In this document: positions 1 through 7,651 of the stretch, piece by piece
Layout: every line of letters starts with the position of its first letter
Numbering within the stretch: the first letter of the stretch is position 1
Assembly: GCA_039105265.1 (NCBI GenBank)
Contig: JAPFFF010000002.1
Coordinates: forward strand, 2,170,001-2,234,000
Length of the DNA stretch: 64,000 bases
Reading direction: 5' to 3'
From: Tritrichomonas musculus
Lineage: Eukaryota; Parabasalia; Tritrichomonadida; Tritrichomonadidae
Notes under the pieces: model-generated
What the model saw: only the letters and a program-made list of their open reading frames with translations
Database searches by the model: none
What the model was told of the DNA's origin: nothing
Translations under genes and position numbers: made by a program

Positions 1-567
1 ACACATTGATGCTTGAGCTGATAATGGGTTAACATCATCAGCCATCAATTTCTGAAACATTTCGTCTGATACTTGGTCTTTTATGTTCAATTGCAACTCA
101 CTATTTTTGAGAACTGTGGGTATCTCAGGAATGTCTTCTTTTTTTACATAAGACTGTAAGTCCTGCGCTTTAGCGTACTCACTTAAGTTCGTAAGTTTCG
201 CATATGGTTCCAAAGCAGTTGTCAAAGCAGATTCATTAACCAAATCTGTAGGTATTTCAGGTATGTCAGTTGATAATGCAAAGTTGTTAACAACGTAATC
301 ACGTAATGTATTAACAGCGTTTTCAATTTCTTCACTACTAGCATACTTTAATAATTCTTTATTGAATTCCTCTGTTTTCAAATAATCGAATAAATCAGTT
401 GTTTTTGCGTATGGTTTTAATAATTCTTTCAATTCCTCAGTATTCAAGCTTGACCCTAAATTATTTCCGTTATTGCATTGGCAAGCATATTTCTTGATAT
501 ATTCTATTATCAATTCATCAATTGTATTAACTTTTTTTATATTACCCGCTTGTTCTATCGTGAACAT
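1..567 (-). CDS. Fibre-like protein, N-terminal part (runs off window)
   Basis: Reading on the minus strand from an ATG at 567 gives a product beginning MFTIEQAGNIKKVNTIDEL. It closely parallels the protein starting at 27085 in Polinton B (MFTIEQSGHVTKTNTIDGL). Both contain spaced short repeats of the type YAL-T-DIPE and PYAK-T-L, reminiscent of phage and virus tail-fibre stalks with triple-helical or coiled segments. The gene has no stop inside the window, so its C-terminus is unseen. Its ATG is divergent from the 842-aa gene at 582 with only 14 bases between the two start codons. Role as a receptor-binding fibre or spike is inference from repeat style and position; no catalytic motif is seen. 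Confidence 0.7.
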   Translation of the reverse strand, partial: MFTIEQAGNIKKVNTIDELIIEYIKKYACQCNNGNNLGSSLNTEELKELLKPYAKTTDLFDYLKTEEFNKELLKYASSEEIENAVNTLRDYVVNNFALSTDIPEIPTDLVNESALTTALEPYAKLTNLSEYAKAQDLQSYVKKEDIPEIPTVLKNSELQLNIKDQVSDEMFQKLMADDVNPLSAQASMC

Positions 568-581
568 TTTGGGAATAATAA
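568..581. promoter_or_regulatory. Minimal divergent start region
   Basis: Only 14 bases separate the two divergent ATGs at 567 (minus) and 582 (plus). The homologous pair in Polinton B (27063 minus and 27085 plus) is separated by 21 bases. Any promoter for each gene must lie inside the other gene's coding sequence, or transcripts must begin almost at the ATG. Confidence 0.5.
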
Positions 582-3110
582 ATGATAACAAACATAAACG
601 AAGATTTCATACTAAACGAAGTAAAAAAAAGGGACTATCAAGATATGCTCGTATTCATGTTCCAAAATAGTAAGTTAACACAAATAACAACAATTATTGG
701 TAATATTATTGAGTATCTTAAGAATCCTCGTAACTATGTCAAAGATGTAAAAACAAATTTAAAAGATATGCTTGATAAATATAACGCAAAGCCTAAAGGA
801 ACTTCAAGACAAAAAAATGAATTAGCTAAAATACTTGATTCAAAAGCGAATTACTTTATTGATTTAACCAACTATCTGAAAAATAAAGCTGCGGGCTCTC
901 GCAGCCTCCGACAAGCGGAGGAAGAAAAACCTTTTTCCATTCCACAAGTTGAAGAGGAGGAGGAGCCCGATTTAGCAGACCATTATTTCAGAAATCGAAT
1001 TAATAAAGATATTGAATCACTTAATGATTTAGTTATACTTGATAGTAATCATATTAATGCTTTACAATTATTTTATCGTATTGCTGATGATTCAGAGAAG
1101 TATTCAGTATTCAATAAAAAAGATACCACACAGATTCAATCACTTGTCAAATCATTGACAAATAATATAGACTCACATAAAAACAATGAGGCATCAGATA
1201 ATATAAATAACCTAATGCAATTTGAGAATATTAGAAGAAAAACCAATATTGAAACAATGAGGAAGATAGCAGAATCTAATCAAGAAGGTCAACAATTATC
1301 AGATGCTTACAATAAATCTTCTACAATTGATGCTAATCAACTTAAGAAATTTGGGTTATTAAACGACGAGTTTACTACTGAAAACCTTTATGATTATTAT
1401 AATCGAGCTATAAATCCCAAAGATGATTCTGACATCAGAGTAAAAAAACTTGTATTACAATTACATGATGCAATACGCGAAACAAACATATTTGAAGAAA
1501 CAACTGAGCCTAAAAACAAAAAGAAGCTCAAACAATTAATAAAGTATATTAAAGAAAATGGTGACCGAGAAATATTATTTAACATGAATAGTGAATCTGA
1601 GCATGAAAGTTCTGACGATAATAATGTTGATAATGAATATTTTTCCATTCCTAAATCAATGTCAAAGCCTGTATTTAAATCACCATCTAAAAAACCTGTA
1701 CTTAGTTCTGAAAACTACGAAGATTTATTTAATGTTGATATTGAATCACCAAAAGGTGTATCTCCAATCGATACTGATGAATTCAAAAGCAATTATATGC
1801 AGTCTGTCCCAACTGGTAAACGTGCTGGTAAAACATTTGAAGCTTCACAAAAACGTTTAAATGACTTATACATTTTCGAAAATAAACAAAGTATTGATGT
1901 TAGTAAATTCCGAGGGGAATTATTTGATATTCTTATTAATGGTAATTATCGTATTAAATTCTCTCCAAAATGTGCTACAAGAGATGGCGCAGAAGCCTAT
2001 TGTAAGAAGAAATTTGATAAAAATGGATATCCATTATATCGATTAATTCCTGCAAGGAGAGACACTAAAGACCCTCTTGGTAATCCAATTTGTGACTTAA
2101 ATGGCGACAAAGTAGAGGACATCGTTATTGTTGATACTCGTGGTAAACCTGTTATAATTAATGGATTCCGTCTTGTTAAAGCAGACCCTTATAAGAAATT
2201 ATGGCAAACCGAACGCATTGCTGGTAAAACAAATGATTCATTTGAAGTATGGATGAAAAATCTTACTGGTACTACTAAAACATGGAATTATAAACAAGAC
2301 CAATGGGATGCTGGTAAAATCAAGACTAAATATGATGGAGATTTCAATAAAGCAGTTATTGCTTATCAGAAGGTTGGTTTATCTAAACCCAAAGTCAGCA
2401 CCAAACTTAATGCAAGAGGATTATGGAGTTCAATCTTTTCAAAAATATGGCAATTAGCACTCTATAATATGTTTGGAGGTGAAATTGAAATTGATGGAGA
2501 AAGAGTAAATTATCAATTTTTGGAACCATTGAAGGGTATATTCAGTTATTTAAAAATATGTACCGCTGTATTTATTTTACAATATGAATTGAAAGTAATG
2601 AAAAAACATGAATGTAATAATTGGAATGAATGGGTTAAATATAAAAAAGTACACTCAAAAGCAGTAAATTCTGAATTAGGTCTTATGATTCAAGAAGATT
2701 ATAATACTAATATGAAAGATGTTATCCCAATTGGCGGTGAAATAAATGGTGAAGCTGAAATATCAGAACGATTAGGAGAAATATTAACCCAAACAATTGA
2801 ACTAATAGCTAAAGTTGGACTTGGATATACAGAAGAAAAGAAAGGACGATTTGTACAATTAGTACAGAAAATATTGGAAAATAAAGCAACTAAAGAAGAA
2901 AAGAAACAATTACGAGAACACTTTGGTTCAAATATTGATAAACATATTAATTTGAATGTTGGCGGAAATTACATTGAAGTTAAAAATTTGTATAAATCAA
3001 TGTATGATGATTATCGTGACAAAACATATATTAAATCAAGAACTGATGAAAAACTAGCTAATGTTAAAGTTGAATCTGATGATGATGATGATTCTGAAGC
3101 TGAAGTATAA
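582..3110 (+). CDS. Large conserved Polinton protein (structural candidate, function unknown)
   Basis: 842-aa acidic protein. The first 400 residues are charged and probably helical with low-complexity stretches. A well conserved globular block follows at about residues 445-545, containing GNYR-K-P, a Y-C pair, YRL-P and then DLNGDKVEDIVIVD near residue 504, followed by G-P-IING and PYKK. The DxNxDxxxD spacing resembles a calcium-binding loop. After the block come SKPKVST and WSS-FSKIW motifs, and the protein ends in a poly-Asp/Glu tail. The same block occurs in the Polinton B homologue at 24534-27063. Similar short blocks are, as far as I recall, present in structural proteins of some large DNA viruses, but I cannot name the family. 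Two GC-rich hairpins (888-905, 905-921) lie in-frame in the linker. Confidence 0.75.
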   Translation: MITNINEDFILNEVKKRDYQDMLVFMFQNSKLTQITTIIGNIIEYLKNPRNYVKDVKTNLKDMLDKYNAKPKGTSRQKNELAKILDSKANYFIDLTNYLKNKAAGSRSLRQAEEEKPFSIPQVEEEEEPDLADHYFRNRINKDIESLNDLVILDSNHINALQLFYRIADDSEKYSVFNKKDTTQIQSLVKSLTNNIDSHKNNEASDNINNLMQFENIRRKTNIETMRKIAESNQEGQQLSDAYNKSSTIDANQLKKFGLLNDEFTTENLYDYYNRAINPKDDSDIRVKKLVLQLHDAIRETNIFEETTEPKNKKKLKQLIKYIKENGDREILFNMNSESEHESSDDNNVDNEYFSIPKSMSKPVFKSPSKKPVLSSENYEDLFNVDIESPKGVSPIDTDEFKSNYMQSVPTGKRAGKTFEASQKRLNDLYIFENKQSIDVSKFRGELFDILINGNYRIKFSPKCATRDGAEAYCKKKFDKNGYPLYRLIPARRDTKDPLGNPICDLNGDKVEDIVIVDTRGKPVIINGFRLVKADPYKKLWQTERIAGKTNDSFEVWMKNLTGTTKTWNYKQDQWDAGKIKTKYDGDFNKAVIAYQKVGLSKPKVSTKLNARGLWSSIFSKIWQLALYNMFGGEIEIDGERVNYQFLEPLKGIFSYLKICTAVFILQYELKVMKKHECNNWNEWVKYKKVHSKAVNSELGLMIQEDYNTNMKDVIPIGGEINGEAEISERLGEILTQTIELIAKVGLGYTEEKKGRFVQLVQKILENKATKEEKKQLREHFGSNIDKHINLNVGGNYIEVKNLYKSMYDDYRDKTYIKSRTDEKLANVKVESDDDDDSEAEV

Positions 3111-3118
3111 AAAAATAT

Positions 3119-4309
3119 TTAATCTGTTTTATTTTTTGGTAATCTGAAAGTTGATATATGTGTTTTTGGTTTGTTTTCTGACTTACTCTCATTAATCTTT
3201 GGTAAGTTTCCATTGGTTACATTATTTGTTTCACTGGTTAAAGATGATTTTTTTGGCTCTGCATTAAAATTAAAATTAGTACCTGTTGGAATATTAAATG
3301 TTGTGGGTTGAAAGTAATTCATTGGACTAAAGTTATTAGGATTTTGTTGTACAGAGCTTTGAGGTTTCATCCATGTATTTGAGGTCGATACATTGCTGAA
3401 AATAGAGCTCGGTAATGTCTCAACATCTGGTTTCATTGTAGTCGTACTCTCATTTTCGGTAGAGCTTTGCTCGGTTTCCAAATCCCGTAACATAGATGGA
3501 ACTGGAGGATTTATTTTTTTAGGTCTTATTTCATCATAATCATATTTATTATTGATATCGACATTACTTGTTTCATATTTACCATCATTATCATTTTCTG
3601 AAATATCCATTAATGGTTCAAGGCTTTCAGGAGTTTCATTAAAATGGACTTTTAATAATGGACTTACATAATTAGATTTAAATACATTAATAACAGGAAA
3701 ATGGTAATGCCAATTTTGAAATTCATATTTAAATTTTTTTAAATCAGCTTCCTCATCCAAATTTCGTAATTCAACACGATTCCATTCATTCATAAAAGTT
3801 TCAGGTTTGAAACAAAGAAATATGTGCAACGGAAGTGGTTTGATTTTTCTATTTACATCTCCTTCGGAATCTAATTCAAAACAGAAATTATTTGTTTCTT
3901 TAATAGCATATTTATATCCACAATCTTCCATTAATACAATATATGATTTATTTAGTTCATCAAACCATCTTTCAACAAATTTAATATCCGTATTTCCAAT
4001 TTTGGAACCAATTTCAATAGAAATGACAAATTTTCTTTTTAAATAAGGACGTTTATTATCTAAGATGTTCATTTTTGTATTCATATCAACTTTCTTAGGT
4101 AAATTTAACAATATATTATCACCTTCCATAAAAACAAATAAATCTTGATAATTACTACTCAAATAGAAGTAAACTTTCTTATCTTTTTTATCAATATATG
4201 AATATAATGTGTGAGTTCTATCTAGAATAATTGCATCCTTATCAATTAAATTAGATTCTTGTTCTGCTGTTAATACTTCTTTATTTTTATCCTTTGTTTT
4301 ACGTATCAT
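3119..4309 (-). CDS. Hypothetical Polinton protein, 396 aa
   Basis: I do not recognise this protein. Residues 1-210 look globular with alternating beta-type stretches (KVYFYLSS, LFVFMEGD, KFVISIEIG, PLHIFLCFK). The remainder is a disordered Ser/Thr/Asn/Pro-rich tail ending KTHISTFRLPKNKTD. It converges tail to tail with the 842-aa gene, leaving only 8 bases between their ends. In Polinton B the same position relative to integrase and the small jelly-roll candidate is taken by a different, proline-rich gene (23309-24459). The start at 4309 is the first ATG and follows T-rich DNA. A virion or accessory role is possible but unproven. Confidence 0.65.
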   Translation of the reverse strand: MIRKTKDKNKEVLTAEQESNLIDKDAIILDRTHTLYSYIDKKDKKVYFYLSSNYQDLFVFMEGDNILLNLPKKVDMNTKMNILDNKRPYLKRKFVISIEIGSKIGNTDIKFVERWFDELNKSYIVLMEDCGYKYAIKETNNFCFELDSEGDVNRKIKPLPLHIFLCFKPETFMNEWNRVELRNLDEEADLKKFKYEFQNWHYHFPVINVFKSNYVSPLLKVHFNETPESLEPLMDISENDNDGKYETSNVDINNKYDYDEIRPKKINPPVPSMLRDLETEQSSTENESTTTMKPDVETLPSSIFSNVSTSNTWMKPQSSVQQNPNNFSPMNYFQPTTFNIPTGTNFNFNAEPKKSSLTSETNNVTNGNLPKINESKSENKPKTHISTFRLPKNKTD

Positions 4310-4350
4310 TTTTCATTTGGAACAAAAATAATAAGGCCTAAATGGCTATT

Positions 4351-4437
4351 CAACAACTACGTTGTCGCGAAGTCAATCCGAAGGATTGCCTGAGACCGAA
4401 GGTCGAAGCGCCATGTCCAAAGGACTGCTGGGCATGG
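4351..4437. repeat. Cluster of three-base-loop hairpins
   Basis: GC-rich spacer between two minus-strand genes, just 3' of the gene ending at 4472. It contains back-to-back perfect hairpins with three-base loops: ACAAC-TAC-GTTGT (4353-4365), CAATCC-GAA-GGATTG (4374 -4388), GACC-GAA-GGTC (4394-4404) and GTCC-AAA-GGAC (4415-4425). Such clusters recur 3' of other genes in this element. They could be transcript ends or mini-insertions. Confidence 0.65.
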
Positions 4438-4471
4438 AATGCTCGGTGCCTGGCAAACAAAAAAAACCTAT

Positions 4472-4813
4472 TTAAAAGATTAATAGGCAACTCATTACAA
4501 AAGCAGATGGTTCAATTGAGTTCCCATATAAATCTGTGAACCAAATTTTAAAATTACGTTCATGACCAAGGAATTCATATTTTCGATATTTAGTTTGACG
4601 TCTGTTTGCCAACATAATGAAACAATCACAATAACCATCTTGTTGTACAATATCAGAGTGTACCATCAAATCACCAACAAGAGTATCTTTAACAATTGCT
4701 CCAACATACTGTACAACAATAAATTTCTTATTTCGACTTGTAACGAATTCACTTGGTAAAGTAAATTCTTTATCTTGTGTATGGAAATAACGCTTAGTAA
4801 TTGGTTGCTTCAT
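4472..4813 (-). CDS. Small conserved Polinton protein, minor-capsid candidate
   Basis: About 113 aa from the internal ATG at 4813. An upstream ATG at 4849 would add 12 residues and overlap the integrase stop. I prefer 4813 because the homologue in Polinton B (22945-23295) begins at the matching place (MKAKQAITKRY versus MKQPITKRY). The two share FHTQ/YHTQ, LP-DFV-SRNKK-IVVQY, VGDLMVHS-IV, FIMLANRRQTKYRKYE and WFTD--GN-IEP. The high beta content and the strict link to the integrase gene fit a single jelly-roll minor capsid or penton-like protein, but this is inference; no family signature is certain. Confidence 0.7.
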   Translation of the reverse strand: MKQPITKRYFHTQDKEFTLPSEFVTSRNKKFIVVQYVGAIVKDTLVGDLMVHSDIVQQDGYCDCFIMLANRRQTKYRKYEFLGHERNFKIWFTDLYGNSIEPSAFVMSCLLIF

Positions 4814-4835
4814 TGAGTAAACATCTTTTTTTATC

Positions 4836-6227
4836 TCATTTGTCAACATTTAATATGAAATACTGTTTATAATCATCGTTCAAATCTTCGATAGAATCAC
4901 AAACATATTTCGTGTAAATTATTGGGACTTCAATAATTGCTTTCTCATCATCAGTTTTGGCAATTCTACCTTTCTCAGATTTCTCATAGGGAACTAGACC
5001 ATCCTTTGTCTTATCAAATGTGAGATATGGATTTAACAATCTAAATTTAACATTACCGTTTTGATAACATATGAACTCAGCTATTTCATTAAATACACGT
5101 CTTCGTTTTTCATGCTTTTTTTGAGTCTTACCTTTATCAAGATGTACCAAAATAATGTTACCACGTTTGTATGAGAGTAAGCCTTTCAATTTCTGTTTGT
5201 CATTTATCTTTCTCAATTTCATTTTCATCATTCGAATATACCTCCATTCCAAATCAACATTATTTTGAACATGAACTGGAGAATAATAAATCCATTTAGT
5301 TGGAGGAACTAAACCAGAACCTTGATATTCAGATAATTCATCTTCATTATAATCATAATTTCGAAATTTCAATGAATTGTGAGGAGTGTTATTATAGAAG
5401 TTCACCATTTGTCTCATGAGATTATAATCAGCAATTCTTCGATTATCCATTCCAAAAGCATTTCTGATAGTTCTAATTACAGCATCAACATTTTTATGAG
5501 CGAGAGCGTAAGGGGAAGATTGAATTACAAATTTGACTGGATAATAATCATTGATATCGTCAATTTTCAACTCAATTTTTGAGATTGGTGACTTGATAAC
5601 TTTTTTATATCCACTTTTTTTCAAAAATGCTATTAACGTTTTCAAATTAGTATTGAACAATATTTCATTTCTAACTTGATTTCTTAACTCAGGTTTATAA
5701 TTGTATGCTACTTGTAAATCATTTGAGATATCTGTTTTGAGAATTACTTTTGTATTATCTTTCAATACAATACATTCATCTTTTAAACTAACAAATCCAG
5801 ATTCACCATCACATTTGATTGTCTTGAATTCAAACTTAGGATTCTTTTCAATAATTCGTTTTAAAGTTTGAGTTATTTCACTTTTGTATGACATTGGTTC
5901 AACAATTAGATATCTAGTATTCACATTTATCAAAACAAGATAGATTTGTTCTTGTTTAATTGGATGTTCAACATCATCATAATAACTTGCAGACATCAAA
6001 TCGGCTTCCCAAGTTCCAGGTTCATTTGAGAAATTTGGTTTTGACATTTTTTTGCATGCTTTGAGTTTGAAATCAGGTATGAAAGGTTCTGTTTCAATGT
6101 TATTCTTGAAAACAGGTTGTAAATCAGTTTCAACAAATTTGTATTTCGATTTGAATGGGTATTTCAATAATGAAGGATATTCTTTATCATAAATTCTGAG
6201 AGATTTAGTTTTACTCATTTTAGTCAT
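4836..6227 (-). CDS. Polinton rve-type integrase
   Basis: 463-aa retroviral-like (rve, RNase H fold) integrase that would insert the element by strand transfer at its terminal repeats. Visible core: WEADLM around residue 75, carrying the first acidic residue, then a beta-strand region IYLVLINVNTRYLIVEPM, IKCDGESGF around residue 137 with the second, and AHKNVDAVIRTIRNAFG around residue 235, where the third acidic position lies in both this copy and Polinton B. FYNNTPHNSL follows, typical of rve domains. The C-terminal region (WIYYSPVHVQ, NIILVHLD, KKHEKRRRVFNE-AEFICY) may be the DNA-binding tail. Length is normal for Polinton integrases. The stop overlaps the longer start option of the following small gene, suggesting tight packing. 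Confidence 0.9.
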   Translation of the reverse strand: MTKMSKTKSLRIYDKEYPSLLKYPFKSKYKFVETDLQPVFKNNIETEPFIPDFKLKACKKMSKPNFSNEPGTWEADLMSASYYDDVEHPIKQEQIYLVLINVNTRYLIVEPMSYKSEITQTLKRIIEKNPKFEFKTIKCDGESGFVSLKDECIVLKDNTKVILKTDISNDLQVAYNYKPELRNQVRNEILFNTNLKTLIAFLKKSGYKKVIKSPISKIELKIDDINDYYPVKFVIQSSPYALAHKNVDAVIRTIRNAFGMDNRRIADYNLMRQMVNFYNNTPHNSLKFRNYDYNEDELSEYQGSGLVPPTKWIYYSPVHVQNNVDLEWRYIRMMKMKLRKINDKQKLKGLLSYKRGNIILVHLDKGKTQKKHEKRRRVFNEIAEFICYQNGNVKFRLLNPYLTFDKTKDGLVPYEKSEKGRIAKTDDEKAIIEVPIIYTKYVCDSIEDLNDDYKQYFILNVDK

Positions 6228-6270
6228 AATAAGGCAATCCCAACATAATATAAAATAATCAAAATAATAA

Positions 6271-6447
6271 ATAAGTGAATTGTCACTTCATTTTTCACCA
6301 GGTTGTTCACCAGTCGAATTGTCAAATGAGTTTGGCAAATGAGTTTGGCAAACGAAGTACAAAAAAAATATCCCCCTTCATTTCGTGAAATAATCAAAAA
6401 AAATAAAATAAGTGAATTGTCACTTCATTTTTCACCAGGTTGTTCAC
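6271..6447 (+). repeat. 40-bp direct repeat pair
   Basis: A 40-base sequence starting ATAAGTGAATTGTCACTTCA occurs at 6271-6310 and again, without visible mismatch, at 6408-6447. The second copy covers the 3' end of the 372-aa gene region. GTGAATTGTCAC inside each copy is near-palindromic. The 97 bases between the copies hold short GTTTGGCAAA repeats and no gene. This looks like a local duplication of a gene end. Confidence 0.6.
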
Positions 6448-7490
6448 TTACGATTAACATACATAGTTCTACTAACATTTGTAACATTAAACATGCCAGT
6501 TTGTTCCAATTTTTCTTTCAATTGTTCGAATGTTAAATTGATTTTGAAAGTTGATTTAAACTTCTGTTGAACATCTTTCAACAAGAATCGATTGATTGTT
6601 GGGTAATTCTTGTTCATGAATTCTTTCATATCATATTTATTTTCACCAGGTTGTTCAGCATATGATTCATCAATTTTATTTTGTTCTTCTAATTCTTCGC
6701 GCATACGATTGATTTCAAACAAATAATAATCATATTTGCGAATTGCCGCTTCACATCGATTGCAACGTTTGTTTGTTTTTGAATTGAATTCAGAAATCTT
6801 TCCATTCAATGTAATTATTTTACGAATCACCTTTTTCAAACGATAATCGCTTGGATAACAAGAATATTGTGCACGTAAATCATATGGTTTCATTCCCAAT
6901 TTTTCTTCTTCAGGTGATTCAGGATAACCATTATTTTCTTCATAATGTATTATCGATGATATTGACATAATCAAACAATTAATGAAGGATTCATATTCAC
7001 GATATTCATCAGAATTATATACATCAGTCATGTTTTTGAATACATGTTCACATTTTTCATCAATCGTATTGTGATTACAATAGAAACCAATCATTTCAGA
7101 ATTAACATTTCGAATGAATTTTTTAATTTCTGCTGAATCAGATTTCAAAACATCAATTCTATTGAATATTGGAATTTCAGGTTTCGATTGCGTGATATCA
7201 ATGAATTTTGGTAATTGTGAATACATTTCGAATAAATCTTGGATTAATTTAGTATCTTGTTCAAGTTTCATTATATATTTAGGTTTGTCACAATCATGAT
7301 TCATCAAATCCATCAAAATTGAATTCTCATTTTCATAAACATCAATTGAAAGTGCATCACGAGTTGATTGTGAAAATTTGTTTGCAAGAATGATTTTGGA
7401 ATCTTGTTTTAAAAATTGTGTTGGATTGAATATTTGAGTATTGTTTGCAGAACAGATTTGTGTATTCTGATTTTGAGTGATGATTGACAT
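6444..7490 (-). CDS. Hypothetical Polinton protein with possible winged-helix C-terminus
   Basis: The ATG at 7490 (MSIITQNQN) is chosen; the longer upstream reading starts in a T-rich leader (TTTTTTATTTCTTAAACAA) typical of this element's upstream regions. The product is about 348 aa. It has Cys pairs (YCNHN, CNRCE), an internal helical region (YYLFEINRMREELEEQ) and a C-terminal block (YPTINRFLLKDVQQKFKS) that could be a winged-helix or similar DNA-binding fold. It sits between integrase and MCP. I see no convincing adenain-like protease triad in it. No homologue is seen in Polinton B, where the corresponding place is taken by a repeat-bearing spacer. Confidence 0.6.
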   Translation of the reverse strand: MSIITQNQNTQICSANNTQIFNPTQFLKQDSKIILANKFSQSTRDALSIDVYENENSILMDLMNHDCDKPKYIMKLEQDTKLIQDLFEMYSQLPKFIDITQSKPEIPIFNRIDVLKSDSAEIKKFIRNVNSEMIGFYCNHNTIDEKCEHVFKNMTDVYNSDEYREYESFINCLIMSISSIIHYEENNGYPESPEEEKLGMKPYDLRAQYSCYPSDYRLKKVIRKIITLNGKISEFNSKTNKRCNRCEAAIRKYDYYLFEINRMREELEEQNKIDESYAEQPGENKYDMKEFMNKNYPTINRFLLKDVQQKFKSTFKINLTFEQLKEKLEQTGMFNVTNVSRTMYVNRK

Positions 7491-7651
7491 TTGTTTAAGA
7501 AATAAAAAATTGAAAAAAAATTTAAAGTGAATTATTTCATGAAAAATGAAGTGAAAATTCACTTTTCAACAAATTTGTGATTTTAGGTTTAAAACCTGGT
7601 TCAAAAAAATGATGTCCAAACAATTTTCAATTAGATTTCTCGGATTTAGAT

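Noticed and set aside
4342-4539. Short plus-strand ORF of 65 aa
   Set aside because: It arises from the GC-rich hairpin cluster and continues antisense into the end of the small conserved gene; the peptide is Cys/Lys/Pro noise without a homologue in Polinton B.
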